Source: Byssochlamys sp. IMV 00236
Taxonomy: Eukaryota; Ascomycota; Eurotiomycetes; Eurotiales; Thermoascaceae
DNA length: 38,018 nucleotides
Assembly (NCBI GenBank): GCA_001931875.2
Contig: MSJH02000438.1
Span: 1-38,018, forward strand
Reading direction: 5' to 3'
The position numbers and the translations under genes are program-made. Under the pieces are notes generated by a model, which was given only the letters and a program-made list of their open reading frames with translations, made no database searches and was not told the DNA's origin. This document shows, in pieces, positions 10,103-21,029 of the stretch; the stretch's first letter is position 1; every line of letters starts with the position of its first letter.

Positions 10103-11069
10103 ACACTTATTATTATTGAGGCGATCGTAATTAAAATCACCTCCGTTTGGAAAATAAACAGGCAAGTGGGGGATAAGTAACCCTTTTGTTTTAGAGAGAA
10201 AAGAAGAAGAAAAAAAAGGGAAAAGAAAAACACAAGGGTTGAAAAATAAAAAAGTATACAATCATACTATTGGCTAAGCCTATTCTAAAAACGTAGTCAC
10301 TTAGCATCTGCTGATTTCCCTTTACGGATAAAATACACCGACTGTGTACACTACAAACAGGACAGAATAGAAAGAAAAAGCCATTGCATAGTCTTTTTAT
10401 GATAGCAACACTTGCCCTTTTTACTTGATTTAATTAAGCTTAATGATCTTCATCATTAATGATGATCTATACCTTATTTGCAATATATAGTTGTTTACTA
10501 GAGTTTGCGCTTCTTACACATAGAAATATCTTTCACAATAAAAGACCCTCTCTCTTGTTCAACATACACACTATTTCCAGAAAGCAATGTCGTTCCAAGA
10601 TGTCGTATTTTGTATATCCTTTATATTATACAACACTACTTTTAAAACTTTAATTCAAATTTGCTTTGATGTCTGGACCTGATAACAGGCTTTTGATGCT
10701 CTTGAACATGACCAAAAGAGAACAGAATGAGATTATTCATCCCTTTTAAAAAGGCTTATTCTTTTACTGTCAACTGTACATGAAAAAATAAAGGCTACCA
10801 CTTGCAGATCTTTGATTATCTTTTCATCGTTGTCAACTTCGCTGCAAAGCTTAACAAACATGCCTTGCATATTTTTCAGTGTCTTCATATTTGGCTTGAT
10901 TTAATTCCTAGCTGGGAAAATAAGATTTTACTGGACTGCGTTAATAAGCAGAAATTGCTCTCTTCAAAGTAGTGGCTTGCTGTACCATATTGCTCAGTAT
11001 GCGACATAGCTAATCACCCTAAAGATAATGTATTTTCTGCAAGACTCTTTGACGCGTGTTTGATGGGAT
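10103..11069. other. Intergenic region with two adjacent palindromes
   Basis: No gene seen. It holds a purine-rich tract (10190-10250) and two perfect palindromes, ATTAAGCTTAAT at 10433-10444 and TCATCATTAATGATGA at 10450-10465. Short plus-strand frames such as 10459-10653 have no family resemblance. Confidence 0.5.
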
Positions 11070-11072
11070 AAA

Positions 11073-11200
11073 TCATTATAATAATTAAGTATAATCTTAT
11101 AGTAGATCATACATCCCTTTATAATATCAATGACACTATTATAAATAGTTCTGTAAATCTCAAACTTTTATTTAATGATATTTAGCTCTTCTTTATAAAG
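11073..11200 (+). promoter_or_regulatory. Promoter-like block, second copy
   Basis: Repeats the order of blocks seen at 7490-7725: a CATTATAATAA plus AGTATAATCTTATAGTAGA block (11074-11113), TTATAAATAG (11139-11148) and CTTTATAAAG followed by AAT (11191-11203), 11 bp before the ATG at 11214. The middle is more compact than in the first copy. Confidence 0.55.
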
Positions 11201-11213
11201 AATCTACTTTGCA

Positions 11214-11990
11214 ATGTTCAAGAACCTTTTAATTCGTGTTCCTCTTGTAAGTAATCAAATGCACTAATGCTATTTTATTTTTTCGTCTATATTTACCTTT
11301 CTTTTTTGTAATAGATAGGACACTTTGGGACTAAAGCTGCTTTTGTTGGGCCGACCATAAACAATATGTCACTTTCATTTACAGTCTCAGATTCGCTCAT
11401 TTTATACAAGAGCATCATACGCGTATCATTCGTGTCTCTAACAGACTGCTTCATCTGTCAATACTAACGCGGATTGCATCTGATTCCGAGAACGTCGTGT
11501 CCGATTCCGACATCGAAGATGTCAAAGGTATGATAATACATGATATATTTGTGCTTCTTACAAGACAGCCGTTGACAGGGGCGATACGCCGAAGTGGTTC
11601 ATCAGCCAGGCTGACCATGCTGCCTTTGTGGATGTGGTCCTTTTGCCCATGTTCAGGAAGGTACTCGATTCCTCGGTGGTTCCAATTGCTCTTATCTATC
11701 AAGCAGCGGGCTTCAATGGCTTGGAGAAGACCGTCATGGTGACGAGTCAAGAGTTATACGACGTAATCGCTGTCATGCGCCGTAGGCTTGCCGAGGATGG
11801 CTCATCTGGCCAACAGCTCCGCGACTTCTTCTTCGTCACTTGGGACATGGGACTGAAGGTTCGCTTTGCATCGGCCGACAGCTATGCCGACGCATTACAG
11901 CACCTGAACATGAACTGGCAGCAAGTGGACCGCAACGAACAAATGCAGGCAAAAGTCACGACAGGAAAAGTAGTTGGTTTCATTCAATAG
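11214..11990 (+). CDS. Unknown protein with GC-rich coding block, possibly element-derived
   Basis: Not recognised. The last exon (11569-11990) reads DTPKWFISQADHAAFVDVVL, then IYQAAGFNGLEKTVMVTS and RRRLAEDGSSGQQLRDFFF, ending TAG. It joins upstream to 11385-11527 (acidic SDSENVVSDSDIEDVK) through a 41-bp intron, 11528-11568. A likely first exon is 11214-11246 (MFKNLLIRVPL), ending at GTAAGT. The link between these is unclear: phases do not match through 11315-11384, and a frame change near 11477 suggests a frameshift. Codon use in the last exon is clearly richer in C and G than in the neighbouring AT-rich genes, which suggests a foreign or mobile-element origin. It may be a decaying or domesticated copy. 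Confidence 0.5.
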
Positions 11991-12043
11991 CAGTCAATCA
12001 TATATTGACAAACTTTATTTATTATTGCTTTTGTCCATATAAA

Positions 12044-12370
12044 TGTTAGCTAACGAAGAAAAACCGAAACTAAACAAAGCTCAACTTGACAAGAAAAAAA
12101 AAATACCTCAAGTCACATTCAAACTCTGGAGTTTTTGAAAGTCTAATTGATGGGATAGAGCAAAAAAGAAGAAAAGATGAGAACAAGGTTGCCGATGCAG
12201 AAGTTGACGTCAGCCAAATTCATTCAACGATTCAAGACGAACATCACTCTGGATATGTTGTGACGAACACCTTTTTTGAAAGGCATAAATACACCTGTTT
12301 ATTCGTCCTCAAAGGACAATATCGAATAAATTACCTTCTCTTGTCATGTATTCTTTCACCTCTCTTATAA
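12044..12370 (+). pseudogene. Protein-like remnant with a frame break at an A-run
   Basis: An ATG at 12044 opens a frame (MLANEEKPKLNKAQLDKKKK) that reaches a 10-A run near 12093 and then stops. The neighbouring frame continues with ESLIDGIEQKRRKDENKVAD and SGYVVTNTFFERHKYTCLF. A slip in the A-run would link them. No family was recognised. It may belong with the OTU-like fragment 170 bp downstream as one decayed gene. Confidence 0.35.
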
Positions 12371-12537
12371 ATCCTTTCTTTGAAATATTCATAATCTCTT
12401 TTTATTTTCTTTTAAATCCTCTTGATCTAGTATCAATCTTATATTACTAATCGGGATAGTCTTTGTACCTTTTTACTTCAACCAATTACTTTACTTTGAC
12501 ACTTTATAATTCAATTATTATTATTTTTTGTTCCTAG

Positions 12538-12718
12538 CTATGCCCAGCTTGCTGGCAATGTATTTAGGCGTCCAATAATTGTATACCTTGAAAACAAGCT
12601 TGTCAACAATCCTTTAGAAATGCTTTTTCCGTTGCTAAAAAAATGTGGATCGGGTGCCCTGAAGCTTATTGAGAAACAAGAAAGAAAGCTCATTATTACA
12701 TGCACCATTTCTCATTAG
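12538..12718 (+). pseudogene. OTU-like cysteine protease C-terminal fragment
   Basis: After a strong acceptor (TTTTTTGTTCCTAG) a frame reads YAQLAGNVFRRPIIVYLEN, then LEMLFPLL, ending TAG at 12716-12718. OTU-domain proteins carried by MULE-like and other elements often show a CAQLAADTF..PV.V segment followed by a FFPL stretch and a catalytic His. No clear His motif follows here and the catalytic Cys would lie upstream, where nothing suitable is visible. This is either a fragment or the end of a gene whose upstream exons (12044-12370) are broken. Tentative. Confidence 0.35.
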
Positions 12719-13090
12719 TCATGACGCGTTATATGAACGTATTTTGTGGTCAATGTCTCTTTGTATCGTTCTTTCTTTGAGTAGTCTCATAAGACAAAGT
12801 GTTTATACGACAAATACGACACTTCAACGCGGCCCTTTAAGGCACCTATGCATACAAAAAGTTCAAGTCACTCATATCCTTGTTTTTAAATCATTATCAG
12901 TTATCCTTGTTCTCATTGCACAAGTGTGACCCATTCAATATCGATGTTCTTCCAATTGTAAATAAAACTGGAAGCTTATCTTTTTTGGCGTTGTTGCTGT
13001 TATTGTTGGGACTCGCTCTTATCTACTTATTTATTCATTTTAGACACTTCCACTTTAGCTTAATGCAGATTAAAAAGTTATGTCTTTATT
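12719..13090. other. Intergenic, nothing recognised
   Basis: AT-rich 370 bp between the OTU-like fragment and the 3' end of the BAG gene. Two plus-strand open frames (12669-12929 and 12880-13143) encode hydrophobic, low-information peptides and overlap the BAG gene end. No support for either. Confidence 0.5.
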
Positions 13091-13872
13091 TTACGAAGGA
13101 ATGTGATGATCTACTACAGGAACACTTCTTACTACAGATTTGATTTCATCTACTCTGTCTAATAGCATTTGTGCTGTCTTTACTGTCTCTTTTCTTATTT
13201 GGCGCGCATCCAAAAAGTCTTGTTTGCAAGTGACCCCATCAAGATCAAATAAAATATGCATTAATTGTTCTCCAAGATACGCTCCCGTATAGACTTGTTT
13301 CTTTTTATCTTTCTCCGTCTTGTTATCATTCAGCATAAACTCCTTTATATCATTTTCGTATTGTTGAACCTTTGGCGCAATATCGCTGTTTATCTTGGTT
13401 TTTATATTTTCTAATCTTTCAATAGCATGCTCTTCTTCGCTTGACCGATTTGTTTTATGCACTTGATGTTGCTTGTCTGTAGTCGCCTCTTTCTAATCAA
13501 TATCTTAATATTAAACACAGTTGATTTATTTATTATTTACGCTATCCTTGTTTTCATGTGTATTGTGCTGACTTGTTTTTAATGTGATAGAACACCTAGG
13601 ACGAACACCATAGATGCTTAGAGGCATATCATCATTATTCATAACAGCTAATTACAGTGTATTAAAATACTAGAGTGTTTCATATATACAAATAAAGTGC
13701 ACTTCACGCTACCTCCAAATACAAGCAACTTGATTCGGTCAGGTTCGATGCCTGTCATTTGAGAACAGTATGTCTTCAGTTCCTTTACTGTCGTCCGCTT
13801 TAAGTCGTCTATACTATTAAATTCGATAGGAAATCTCTTTCCGTGCCATTTTATTTCAATCAATGCAGACAT
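13091..13872 (-). CDS. BAG-family co-chaperone with ubiquitin-like domain (BAG1-like)
   Basis: Predicted Hsp70 nucleotide-exchange co-chaperone of 222 residues. Exons on the minus strand: 13872-13713, 13647-13541 and 13492-13091. Residues 1 to about 75 form a ubiquitin-like domain (IEIKWHGKRFPIEF, DLKRTTVKELK, RIKLLVFGGAVMNND, MPLSIYGVRP). A polar linker (SQHNTHENKD) follows, then a helical BAG domain in the last 100 residues (AIERLENIKTKI, GEQLMHILFDLDGV, RQIRKETVKTAQMLLDRVDE). UBL plus BAG is the BAG1 layout, linking Hsp70 clients to the proteasome. Splice phases agree (89 codons before exon 3). The two halves look like separate ORFs unless spliced. Confidence 0.88.
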
Positions 13873-15201
13873 GTCACAGTGAAGGAAGAAGAAGAAAAAA
13901 AAAAAAGATTTTATGCTTGTGTTTCAAGTAGAGTATTTAGCCGGAGTTTGTGTCAATTGTTACTTTCCCTTATGAAGGATGGTTCATTGTGTAAAATACG
14001 GTCTATACCTCGATTATAATGAAGTAATAACTAAAAGGTGAATGCTGCTATTGTAATGCTTAAGATGGTCCAAGTGATCATAGTGTCGTTTGTTGTAGTA
14101 ATGCCCTACTTTAACAAAAAAAAGATACACAAGCACATTTTGCTCTCTGGACCGCTAGACTAAGCTATCATCATAACTGAAAGGTCAATTAACACTGATA
14201 ATGGCCCATCAAAGAGCGTAAAGAATGATTTTGAAAAAATTAATTTTACATTCATGATTGATATCGTAGGCCAAACATTCTAAGGGCTGATGACCGAAAC
14301 AAGGAAATGAACCTACCCCTTGCCTGAGAAAAAAGGTACCAGCTTCACTTTTGCTTCATATAAAATAGTCTAGACGGAAAGAATTAGGCTTTGACTGCCA
14401 TTCTGTAGCATGTAAACCAGATTTGAGGAAGAGGTGCGTGAGAGCATGTAAAATAGATAAAAAAAACAGTAGAACAATTCAATGTGATTCGATAATAAGA
14501 AAATATATATCTTTTATCTGGAAAAGTCAAGGAGGGGAGGGGAGACTGTTTCCATTCAAAAGCCAATGCAATTTTTAGAGCATCAGAGTGCATTGTTTTC
14601 TTAAAAAGCCTTCTATGAATGAGATGTCTCAAATATATAAAAGAAACCATCGTGTGCAATAATGTCAATGTATATTCACAGTACATTAAAGAACAAGAGC
14701 CAATAAATTTTTCAGACAGCATATTATAGACTGGAGCATAGATCTTCCAGGAAAGGGACCAAACAGACACCTCTCTTTGTGAAACACCACGTGAGTAACA
14801 AAAATAGTATTTTTATACTTTTTTTTTTCTCCTGCGCGCTATATATAAATATATTTGAATATCGTAAAATGGAAAATCCTTTTACAACACACCCCTAGTT
14901 GTCTGCACTAATGCTTTCCTGTGACATGCGATTGTCAAGGATTACATGTCCAGATCACATATAATAAGGGGTATCATGGTCCCTTTTTTTGATTACTTTG
15001 GATAAAGATGTTCATTCTTTAGAATAGGAGCTTCAATATTTTGAATTGGCCGGAGCGAAACGATGCGCCCAATGTGGTCATTAGATCATTTGATAATAAA
15101 AAACAGTTGTTTAATAGTACATGAAAACACAACATTTAACTGGAATAAATAATAATATTACAAAAGATATCTCCTTATTTTTAGCAACATGACTCAGTGC
15201 A
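13873..15201. other. Intergenic 1.3 kb, no supported gene
   Basis: BAG promoter on the left, chitin deacetylase 3' end on the right. A minus-strand segment near 14120-14030 reads GITTTNDTMITWTILSIT, then AAFTF and a stop, like a hydrophobic C-terminal anchor, but I could not find preceding exons. The 129-codon minus frame at 14384-14770 has no family signal. TATA-like runs occur near 14360 and 14842. Confidence 0.5.
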
Positions 15202-16659
15202 TTACACTGCATATGCAATAGCAGCCATACCAAGAATAGCAGTAATAACACCAGGATAGGAGAGACGTGTACCTGAACTAGTTGAGCCATTGGCATTGGC
15301 AACACTAATGCCAGATGGAATAGGAGCTTGTGATGGAGAACTAGCAGATGAAGATGGGATTGACGTAGTCACATTAGCAGTAGTTGTTGTGTTTGAAGCC
15401 GTGGTGTTGGCTGGGATGGATCCATCTGCTGTAGGATACACAAAGTTTGTTTCCCAGTAAGGCTGAGAGATATTGAAGCATTGATTCCATGGCATCACAT
15501 TAAAGACTTCCTTAACTTGGGGTAACCACTTTTCAGCCATGGATACTGTAGCGTTGTTAAGTTCGTGCTGAAGGATGATATGACCGGTAGAGCTATCACT
15601 TCCGTTCTTACGGGCTGCGATCCAGCCTTCAAAGTAACCATCAACGGTTGCAGGAGACAAATTACCACCACCAGAACCAGGCATGTTCCAATCATCAGTA
15701 TCTTCGTCCCAAAGAACAGTGACCATACCCATTTGCCAGGCAATGGCGCGAACACGATCGTCCACGTCGCCGTAAGGGGGTCTCCAACATTTAGGAGTTA
15801 CTCCTGTAACTTCCTTTATAGCGCGCAATGTCCAGTAGAATTCAGCAACTACGGCTTCGTTTTGAAGCGAGGTCATGGCAGGATGAGACCACGTATGAAC
15901 ACAGATTGTATGGCCATCAGCTAAAGCTCTTTGTGCTGCAGCAGGAGCTTGAATAACATTGGAGCCGATATCTTTTAAAAAAAAAGAGGTTAAAAATAAA
16001 AAAAAATGTTATTCGTAGAGTTTCAAAACTTACAAAATAAGCCGGCTTTTTGATTGTGTTCTGCTAAAAAGTTGTACAGATTAGGTTCTGCCCAACTACC
16101 AGCATCAGAAGTAAGTGGTCCATCATCATATGTCTATTTCAGATATAATTAATACAAAGATGTACCAATAAATTAAACTACTTACCAAGCCCCATTCACC
16201 GACGTTCGGACAACGGTAGTAGTCAGGAGGAATGATTGGGTTTTTAGACTTAACACAACCAGATGCACTCCACCAACAATCAGGATCACTGTTGGAATCG
16301 TATCCAGTCATACTAAGATCACCGTTGGAGTTGGCCTTACGAACAGTTGCATTGGGTACAAGACCCCAATCGATAGAATTGATCGCAGCCTTCACTTCGG
16401 GAGAGTCAACAGGTGGTGTCTTCCACGTTGTAGGATAGCCAGTAGCATTGAAAGTGAGAGAAGGTAACGCGCCTGTAGGAATAGTTGTATTGGATCCTGG
16501 ATAAGCTTTAACGTTTCCTGTTAAAGGTACAACATCAGAAAGATAAGAGGGAGAGGTCTGAGCGGGAGGAGCAGATGAGGTCTTGTTGGATTGCGCATTG
16601 ACAGCAGTGGCTATGAGAATAGCAGAAGATAAGATTAATGAATTATAGAATCCAACCAT
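15202..16659 (-). CDS. CDA: Chitin deacetylase, secreted and GPI-anchored (CE4)
   Basis: Converts cell-wall chitin to chitosan. 447 residues; minus-strand exons 16659-16186, 16133-16034 and 15971-15202. Signal peptide at residues 1-22 (MVGFYNSLILSSAILIATAV). All five NodB motifs are present: TYDDGP at 159-164 (opening exon 2), HTWSHP, RPPYGDVDDRVRAIA, DEDTDDW and ILQHEL. A Ser/Thr-rich stretch with several N-glycosylation sites precedes a hydrophobic C-terminus (YPGVITAILGMAAIAYAV), typical of a GPI signal. The ATG at 16659 was preferred over the upstream frame to 16803 because a TATAAAAG box lies at 16720-16713 and this ATG starts the signal peptide. Mucorales walls are rich in chitosan, consistent with the role. 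Confidence 0.95.
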
Positions 16660-16712
16660 TTGCCAGTCGTTTAGGATGAAGAAAAAGGAGGATAAAAAGA
16701 GGGATAAAAGCT

Positions 16713-16720
16713 CTTTTATA
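16713..16720 (-). promoter_or_regulatory. TATA box of chitin deacetylase
   Basis: TATAAAAG on the minus strand, 54 bp upstream of the chosen ATG. It fixes the likely transcription start between 16690 and 16660. Confidence 0.6.
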
Positions 16721-16935
16721 CAGTTTGATGAATCACTCTGCGTGTTACACCAGTGAGTTATCGTACTGCTGGTTACGCATGTAGCCAACGGTTTGTGCAA
16801 CATTGCTACATTAAAAAAAGAAAATTCGCTAAAAAAGGATAATAACTGGGCTTTATGTTTTCTTGAATTGGCTTGAATTTGTTTATTTTTGGTGAATTAA
16901 ATAGAGATAGAGTGTACCTTTTTTCATTCTTTTTT

Positions 16936-16951
16936 GGTTACTATAGTAACC
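16936..16951. promoter_or_regulatory. Perfect 16-bp palindrome resembling an RFX X-box
   Basis: GGTTACTATAGTAACC, about 280 bp upstream of the chitin deacetylase start. The GTTAC..GTAAC arms resemble the X-box bound by RFX factors. Function is inferred. Confidence 0.4.
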
Positions 16952-16959
16952 CTAAATCA

Positions 16960-17750
16960 GAAGGCACCCCATTTTTTTTATTTCCGTGGTTATTGTCCAC
17001 TGAAAATGAACCTTTTTTTATTGTGACTGATGCTCTGTCAGTCCTAGACTGTCGAAGCTACTTTATATTAGAGCCATTCAAATTGAAAGAGTCTTTCTGC
17101 AATGAATCAGATGATTTGCATCTTTAGAGTTTCATCTTTTAATATGACAGCAGCCACTTTAGTTGTGAATAGAAGGCATGAGCCCTTAAAATAGATGGAA
17201 AGGCGCAGTTACTGAGCAACTAAAGTGTATTTTTAAAATGATATGCCGCGAACATCAGGCGCTATATCTATTCCTCGGTCAAGTCCCCAAGTCATAGCCC
17301 ATTAATCAAATGTGACAAAAAGGAGCGTTACGCCCTCTTTGACCTTTATTCTATAATATAAAAGATGTATATTTCACAAGTATGCTGATGAGTGATTACA
17401 TCAAAGATGGGTTGTAGAGTAACCATTATGATAATAAAGATATTCGATTAAACTGGGCGCAGTCTGCCCTTCATCTGACAAGTACTATTTTACTTTGTAT
17501 GGGGGGCTTATCGTTATATTACTTTATCCGTGACAAGAAGTATTGTAGGCTATGATGCTATGAAACTGTTTAACAGTTTAGCCATAATTCAACAAGTGCT
17601 TTTGTGATGCATTAGAATTACAATAGTACAGCAACATATTCCAGCAAAATAGCTCAATCATTTACTCTTTGAAGTTGTATTTCTCACATTTCTTTTTTCC
17701 CGCACCTTTTGCAAAAAAAAAAAGATTACCAAGTGCTTACGCGTTTTTAT
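16960..17750. other. Intergenic between chitin deacetylase and WBP1
   Basis: About 800 bp holding the distal chitin deacetylase promoter and the WBP1 3' region. The plus-strand frame at 16873-17127 has no family resemblance. Nothing else was recognised. Confidence 0.5.
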
Positions 17751-19286
17751 TTAGTTGTCTTTAGTATTTTTCTTTTTCAAATCACTTCCACCCCAGGTGG
17801 ACAACCAAACGATACTAAATACAATAAATCCGATCATCATTGAGCCTGTAGCAGTGTAGTAAGGATAGGCTGCTGTTAAGAAACGAGGGTATTCGTTGTG
17901 TCTAAATGGTCTAATAGACACTTGGTCTTCGGCCAATAAGTAAGTGAGTCCAGAGCGCTTATAGTTGACCTTGAATGTAAATACGCCATAAACATCGGGA
18001 AGCTTGATGTGTGCTTCAAATCTACCAACAGTATCTTCATTTTGCACCTGTTTTAGCGTAGTGCGAATATAAGGATCAAGCATGATCACTTCAAGTTGAA
18101 TATCATTTGCTTTAAAAGGTACCCATTGACCGTCCTTATATTCTGCAATGTCAATTGTATACACCTATGCATTATTATTTGTTAAAATCATAGAATATGT
18201 GTCAAATAATAACTTACAATATCATCTTTCAGACGATACCATGAACGCTGTTCCATCTCATTTTCTTTATGGTGGTAATGTCCCACAATCTTCAAAACAC
18301 CCTTCTCTTGAAATGTCCATTGGGATAAATGACTGATAAAGTCTTCATTTCCAGATTTACCAAAGCTAGAGTAGCATTATATAAGTTATATGCCAATCCA
18401 TCACTTTATAAGACTTACGTATGATCCGAGTCGATGTTGACAGCGGAACTGATGAGTTTATCAGAGAAAATATCAAGGGAACCTACAACTGTCACACGAG
18501 CAGAGTTACGAGCCTGTAAGGCGCCTACTAGCGTTACTGGATGACTAGTATCAGCTCTTTTCTGATAGCTCTCGGCAACAAAAGCATCCCGTTCAGCATT
18601 CAAGATTGCGGTAGAAAATGGGTTATTTCCAACCGTCAGTCCAACACCTGAATAGAGAATAGGTGCTTCCATATGTTTCTTTTCAATAACAGATGCTGGA
18701 GCAATGACATTGGTGGTTGCTATCAGGTCATGTTCTCCAACAAATTGAGTGTGGCCAAAGACCTTTTCTGTCTCTACTTCGATATCAAACTCTGAGACCA
18801 AAGCACGAACATTATCATCAACATCAGAACTGACAGCAATGAGCATATTACCGCCCTTTTGAACATAATTGACGAGCTGAACATTGTTCAATTGAGGATG
18901 TGATGCCAAATCTGTCACAATCCATAAGAATATTAAACGCATGTTGATGTAATAACAACTTACTAGACTTGGGTGCAAAATGAATAATATGAGCAAATAT
19001 TTGTTCACCAAAGTAATAAAGAGATGTTGTTGGGTCATCAGCACTTTTGAAGACTAAGTCGAAGCCTCGACCTTGTATGACAGGGTAGAATAAGTATACA
19101 GTATAAAAAATTGAAATAAATGGTTCAATTACCTTGTAGTTGTTGCCAAAATTGTGTATAACTGTCTTTATCAGATAAGGAATCCAGTAAAACTAAAACA
19201 CGATGGCCTGTTGTTGATGTAGCATCTGCTATAAATGCCAAACAGCTGACGACAAAAAGAACAATCAAAGAAGTAATGCTCCTCAT
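17751..19286 (-). CDS. WBP1: Oligosaccharyltransferase 48-kDa subunit (WBP1/OST48)
   Basis: ER-membrane subunit of the complex that transfers the lipid-linked glycan to Asn residues. 438 residues; minus-strand exons 19286-19133, 19071-18964, 18911-18419, 18365-18218 and 18164-17751, all phases consistent. Signal peptide MRSITSLIVLFVVSCLAFIA, then HRVLVLLDSLSDKDSYTQFW and GRGFDLVFKSADDPTTSLYY, family hallmarks. The luminal body contains GGNMLIAVSSDVDDNVRALV and PILYSGVGLTVGNNP; one membrane helix lies near the C-terminus (SMMIGFIVFSIVWLSTW) with a short Lys-rich cytosolic tail. Length matches the family. It should work with SEC11 in the secretory pathway, but they are not co-regulated neighbours. 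Confidence 0.95.
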
Positions 19287-19674
19287 TGTCAAGTACACAA
19301 AGTGAAGTAAACGCGTCTAATAGATGGAGAATTAAATGACATTAAAGGCGGGGATTAAAAACAAGGTACAACAAATCACTGAAATCACTTGGCTTTTTGT
19401 CCCCTAGTCATTTAATTATGTAATCTATTAGCACAGCTTTATCATGCATTGGGTGGCTTTACAAGAGAATGGAAGCATCTACCCAATTTACTTTCAATAT
19501 ACTTGTCTCTCTCATCATACATTCCTTTCTCAGTCTATTTCGACCTTTTTATGCCTTTTGTCTGTTTGATCAAAATGGTGGTTAAAAATTCAATCTTTAT
19601 TGTTTTTAAATTCTATAATCTTTTATGATAATTATAATTATAATAATAATAATAATAATAAATGGAAAAGCATA
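19287..19674. other. WBP1 promoter and 3' end of the next gene
   Basis: 390 bp with no gene. An imperfect ATA/AAT microsatellite lies at 19625-19661, just beyond the stop codon of the neighbouring minus-strand gene. Confidence 0.6.
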
Positions 19675-21029
19675 TTACATCAAATCAAGTTGCGTTCCAA
19701 GACGCTTCGCAGGATCATTCATCACGGACTTCCTTGACACTAAAGGAATGACAAAATCTGTTTCATTCTGTAAAGGAATAAATCTATCGGGAGATAAGTC
19801 CAAGGGCGAAATAAACTCGGCTTTCTTTTCGCCTTTCATCTTATTCTTCTTTAATTCTGTTTCCTTCCTTTTACTCTTTTTGGTCATCATCTTTTTAAAT
19901 CCGTAAGCAAAGGTTGTTGCTTTTGGTAGCTTGTTACTAAACGTTGGGCTTGTACTGGAATGCGTTGCCTTGATGTTTAGTCTTTCTTGTTCTATATCAA
20001 GCGCATCACTTTTCATTTTTCGCTCGTTATTTGGAATCGCTCCTGGTCGGATGTCCACAAAGTCTCGAAGAACTCTCTCTGAACGCAAATGATGGTCACC
20101 ATGAGACAGAGCAGGGATTTTGTTGTTTACTAAATCAACAGACTTACTGTCAAGCAAGTCTGGTCTGGTTATAATGTTGCCTTGGCGCTCACTAGACAAA
20201 GCTAGCTCACTATTACGGTGGGTTGATTCAGCAAGGCCGGACGTGACATCAGATTTGCAGAAATTGAGACAAACTACAGGAGGTTTATCCTCAACGCTTT
20301 TTTCGGCTTCCTCATCTAAGGTCAGCTCAAACTCATCACTATACAGGATGGGTAGTTTGTCAGAATCCAGAATGTCAATAGTACCGCGATAATTGTTGTA
20401 GCTTGTGTTCAACGGCATCGAAATCAATGCTCTCTTAGGAGGGGCAATCGCAGGGTCAAGGTGCTTGATACAAAGTTCTCCATACACAATCTCCTCTAGA
20501 GTCAGGGTTTCTTGTTGCTTAAATCCATCAATAAGTGCTGGAAAGATAGGTTGTGACCCCAATCGATCATCATCGTCCTTTCCTCCATTTCTTGGCTTGT
20601 GTTGTAAGCGGTAAATAGCAAAAATTGCAACAGTCAGCACAGCAACAGCAACAATGGCAACACCGCAAATGCTTGCAATGATTAACTCCGTCGGCCACTG
20701 ACCCATCCTCTGTGTTTCAGTACGGTTATCCATAAATTCATTGTTGTCGACAATGGTTTGGCGCAAGTCATTGCCCAGCTTGGCTATTTGCATCAAATTA
20801 CCACAAGCAGGGATTGATGTTGGTATCGATAAAGAAGAAGACGAAGAAGGCGAAGAGGAAGAAGACAAAGAGGAAGAAGGCGAAGAAGGCGAAGAAGGTG
20901 AAAGAGAAGAATCTATTGCACCATTAGTAAAATATCCGAAAATATGATTTAGCTACACTTACAAGGAAAAGCAAATGTAACATCGAAAGCAATAAATAGC
21001 AAGAATAAAAGATGAATCATTCTGAACAT
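19675..21029 (-). CDS. Single-pass membrane protein with Ser/Pro-rich ectodomain, unknown
   Basis: 434 residues; minus-strand exons 21029-20963 and 20912-19675. Exon 1 encodes a signal peptide (MFRMIHLLFLLFIAFDVTFA). Exon 2 begins with a Ser/Pro-rich stretch of about 30 residues, probably O-glycosylated, followed by a short extracellular segment with one Cys and one NRT site. One membrane helix spans about residues 98-120 (LIIASICGVAIVAVAVLTVA), flanked by basic YRLQHKPR. The cytosolic tail of about 310 residues is polar, with basic KKMMTKKSKRKETELKK and several short conserved-looking patches (ETLTLEEIVYGELCIKHLDP). The layout resembles fungal surface sensors, but no domain was recognised, so no function is assigned. 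Confidence 0.75.

Noticed and set aside
13873..14130. Last exon of a GPI-type protein on the minus strand
   Set aside because: A hydrophobic C-terminus-like stretch is readable, but no upstream exons or signal peptide could be linked to it.
14384..14770. 128-codon minus-strand frame
   Set aside because: Composition is like translated AT-rich non-coding DNA, with no domain, splice partner or clear promoter.
16660..16803. N-terminal extension of chitin deacetylase
   Set aside because: The TATA box lies within this stretch and the extension would bury the signal peptide.
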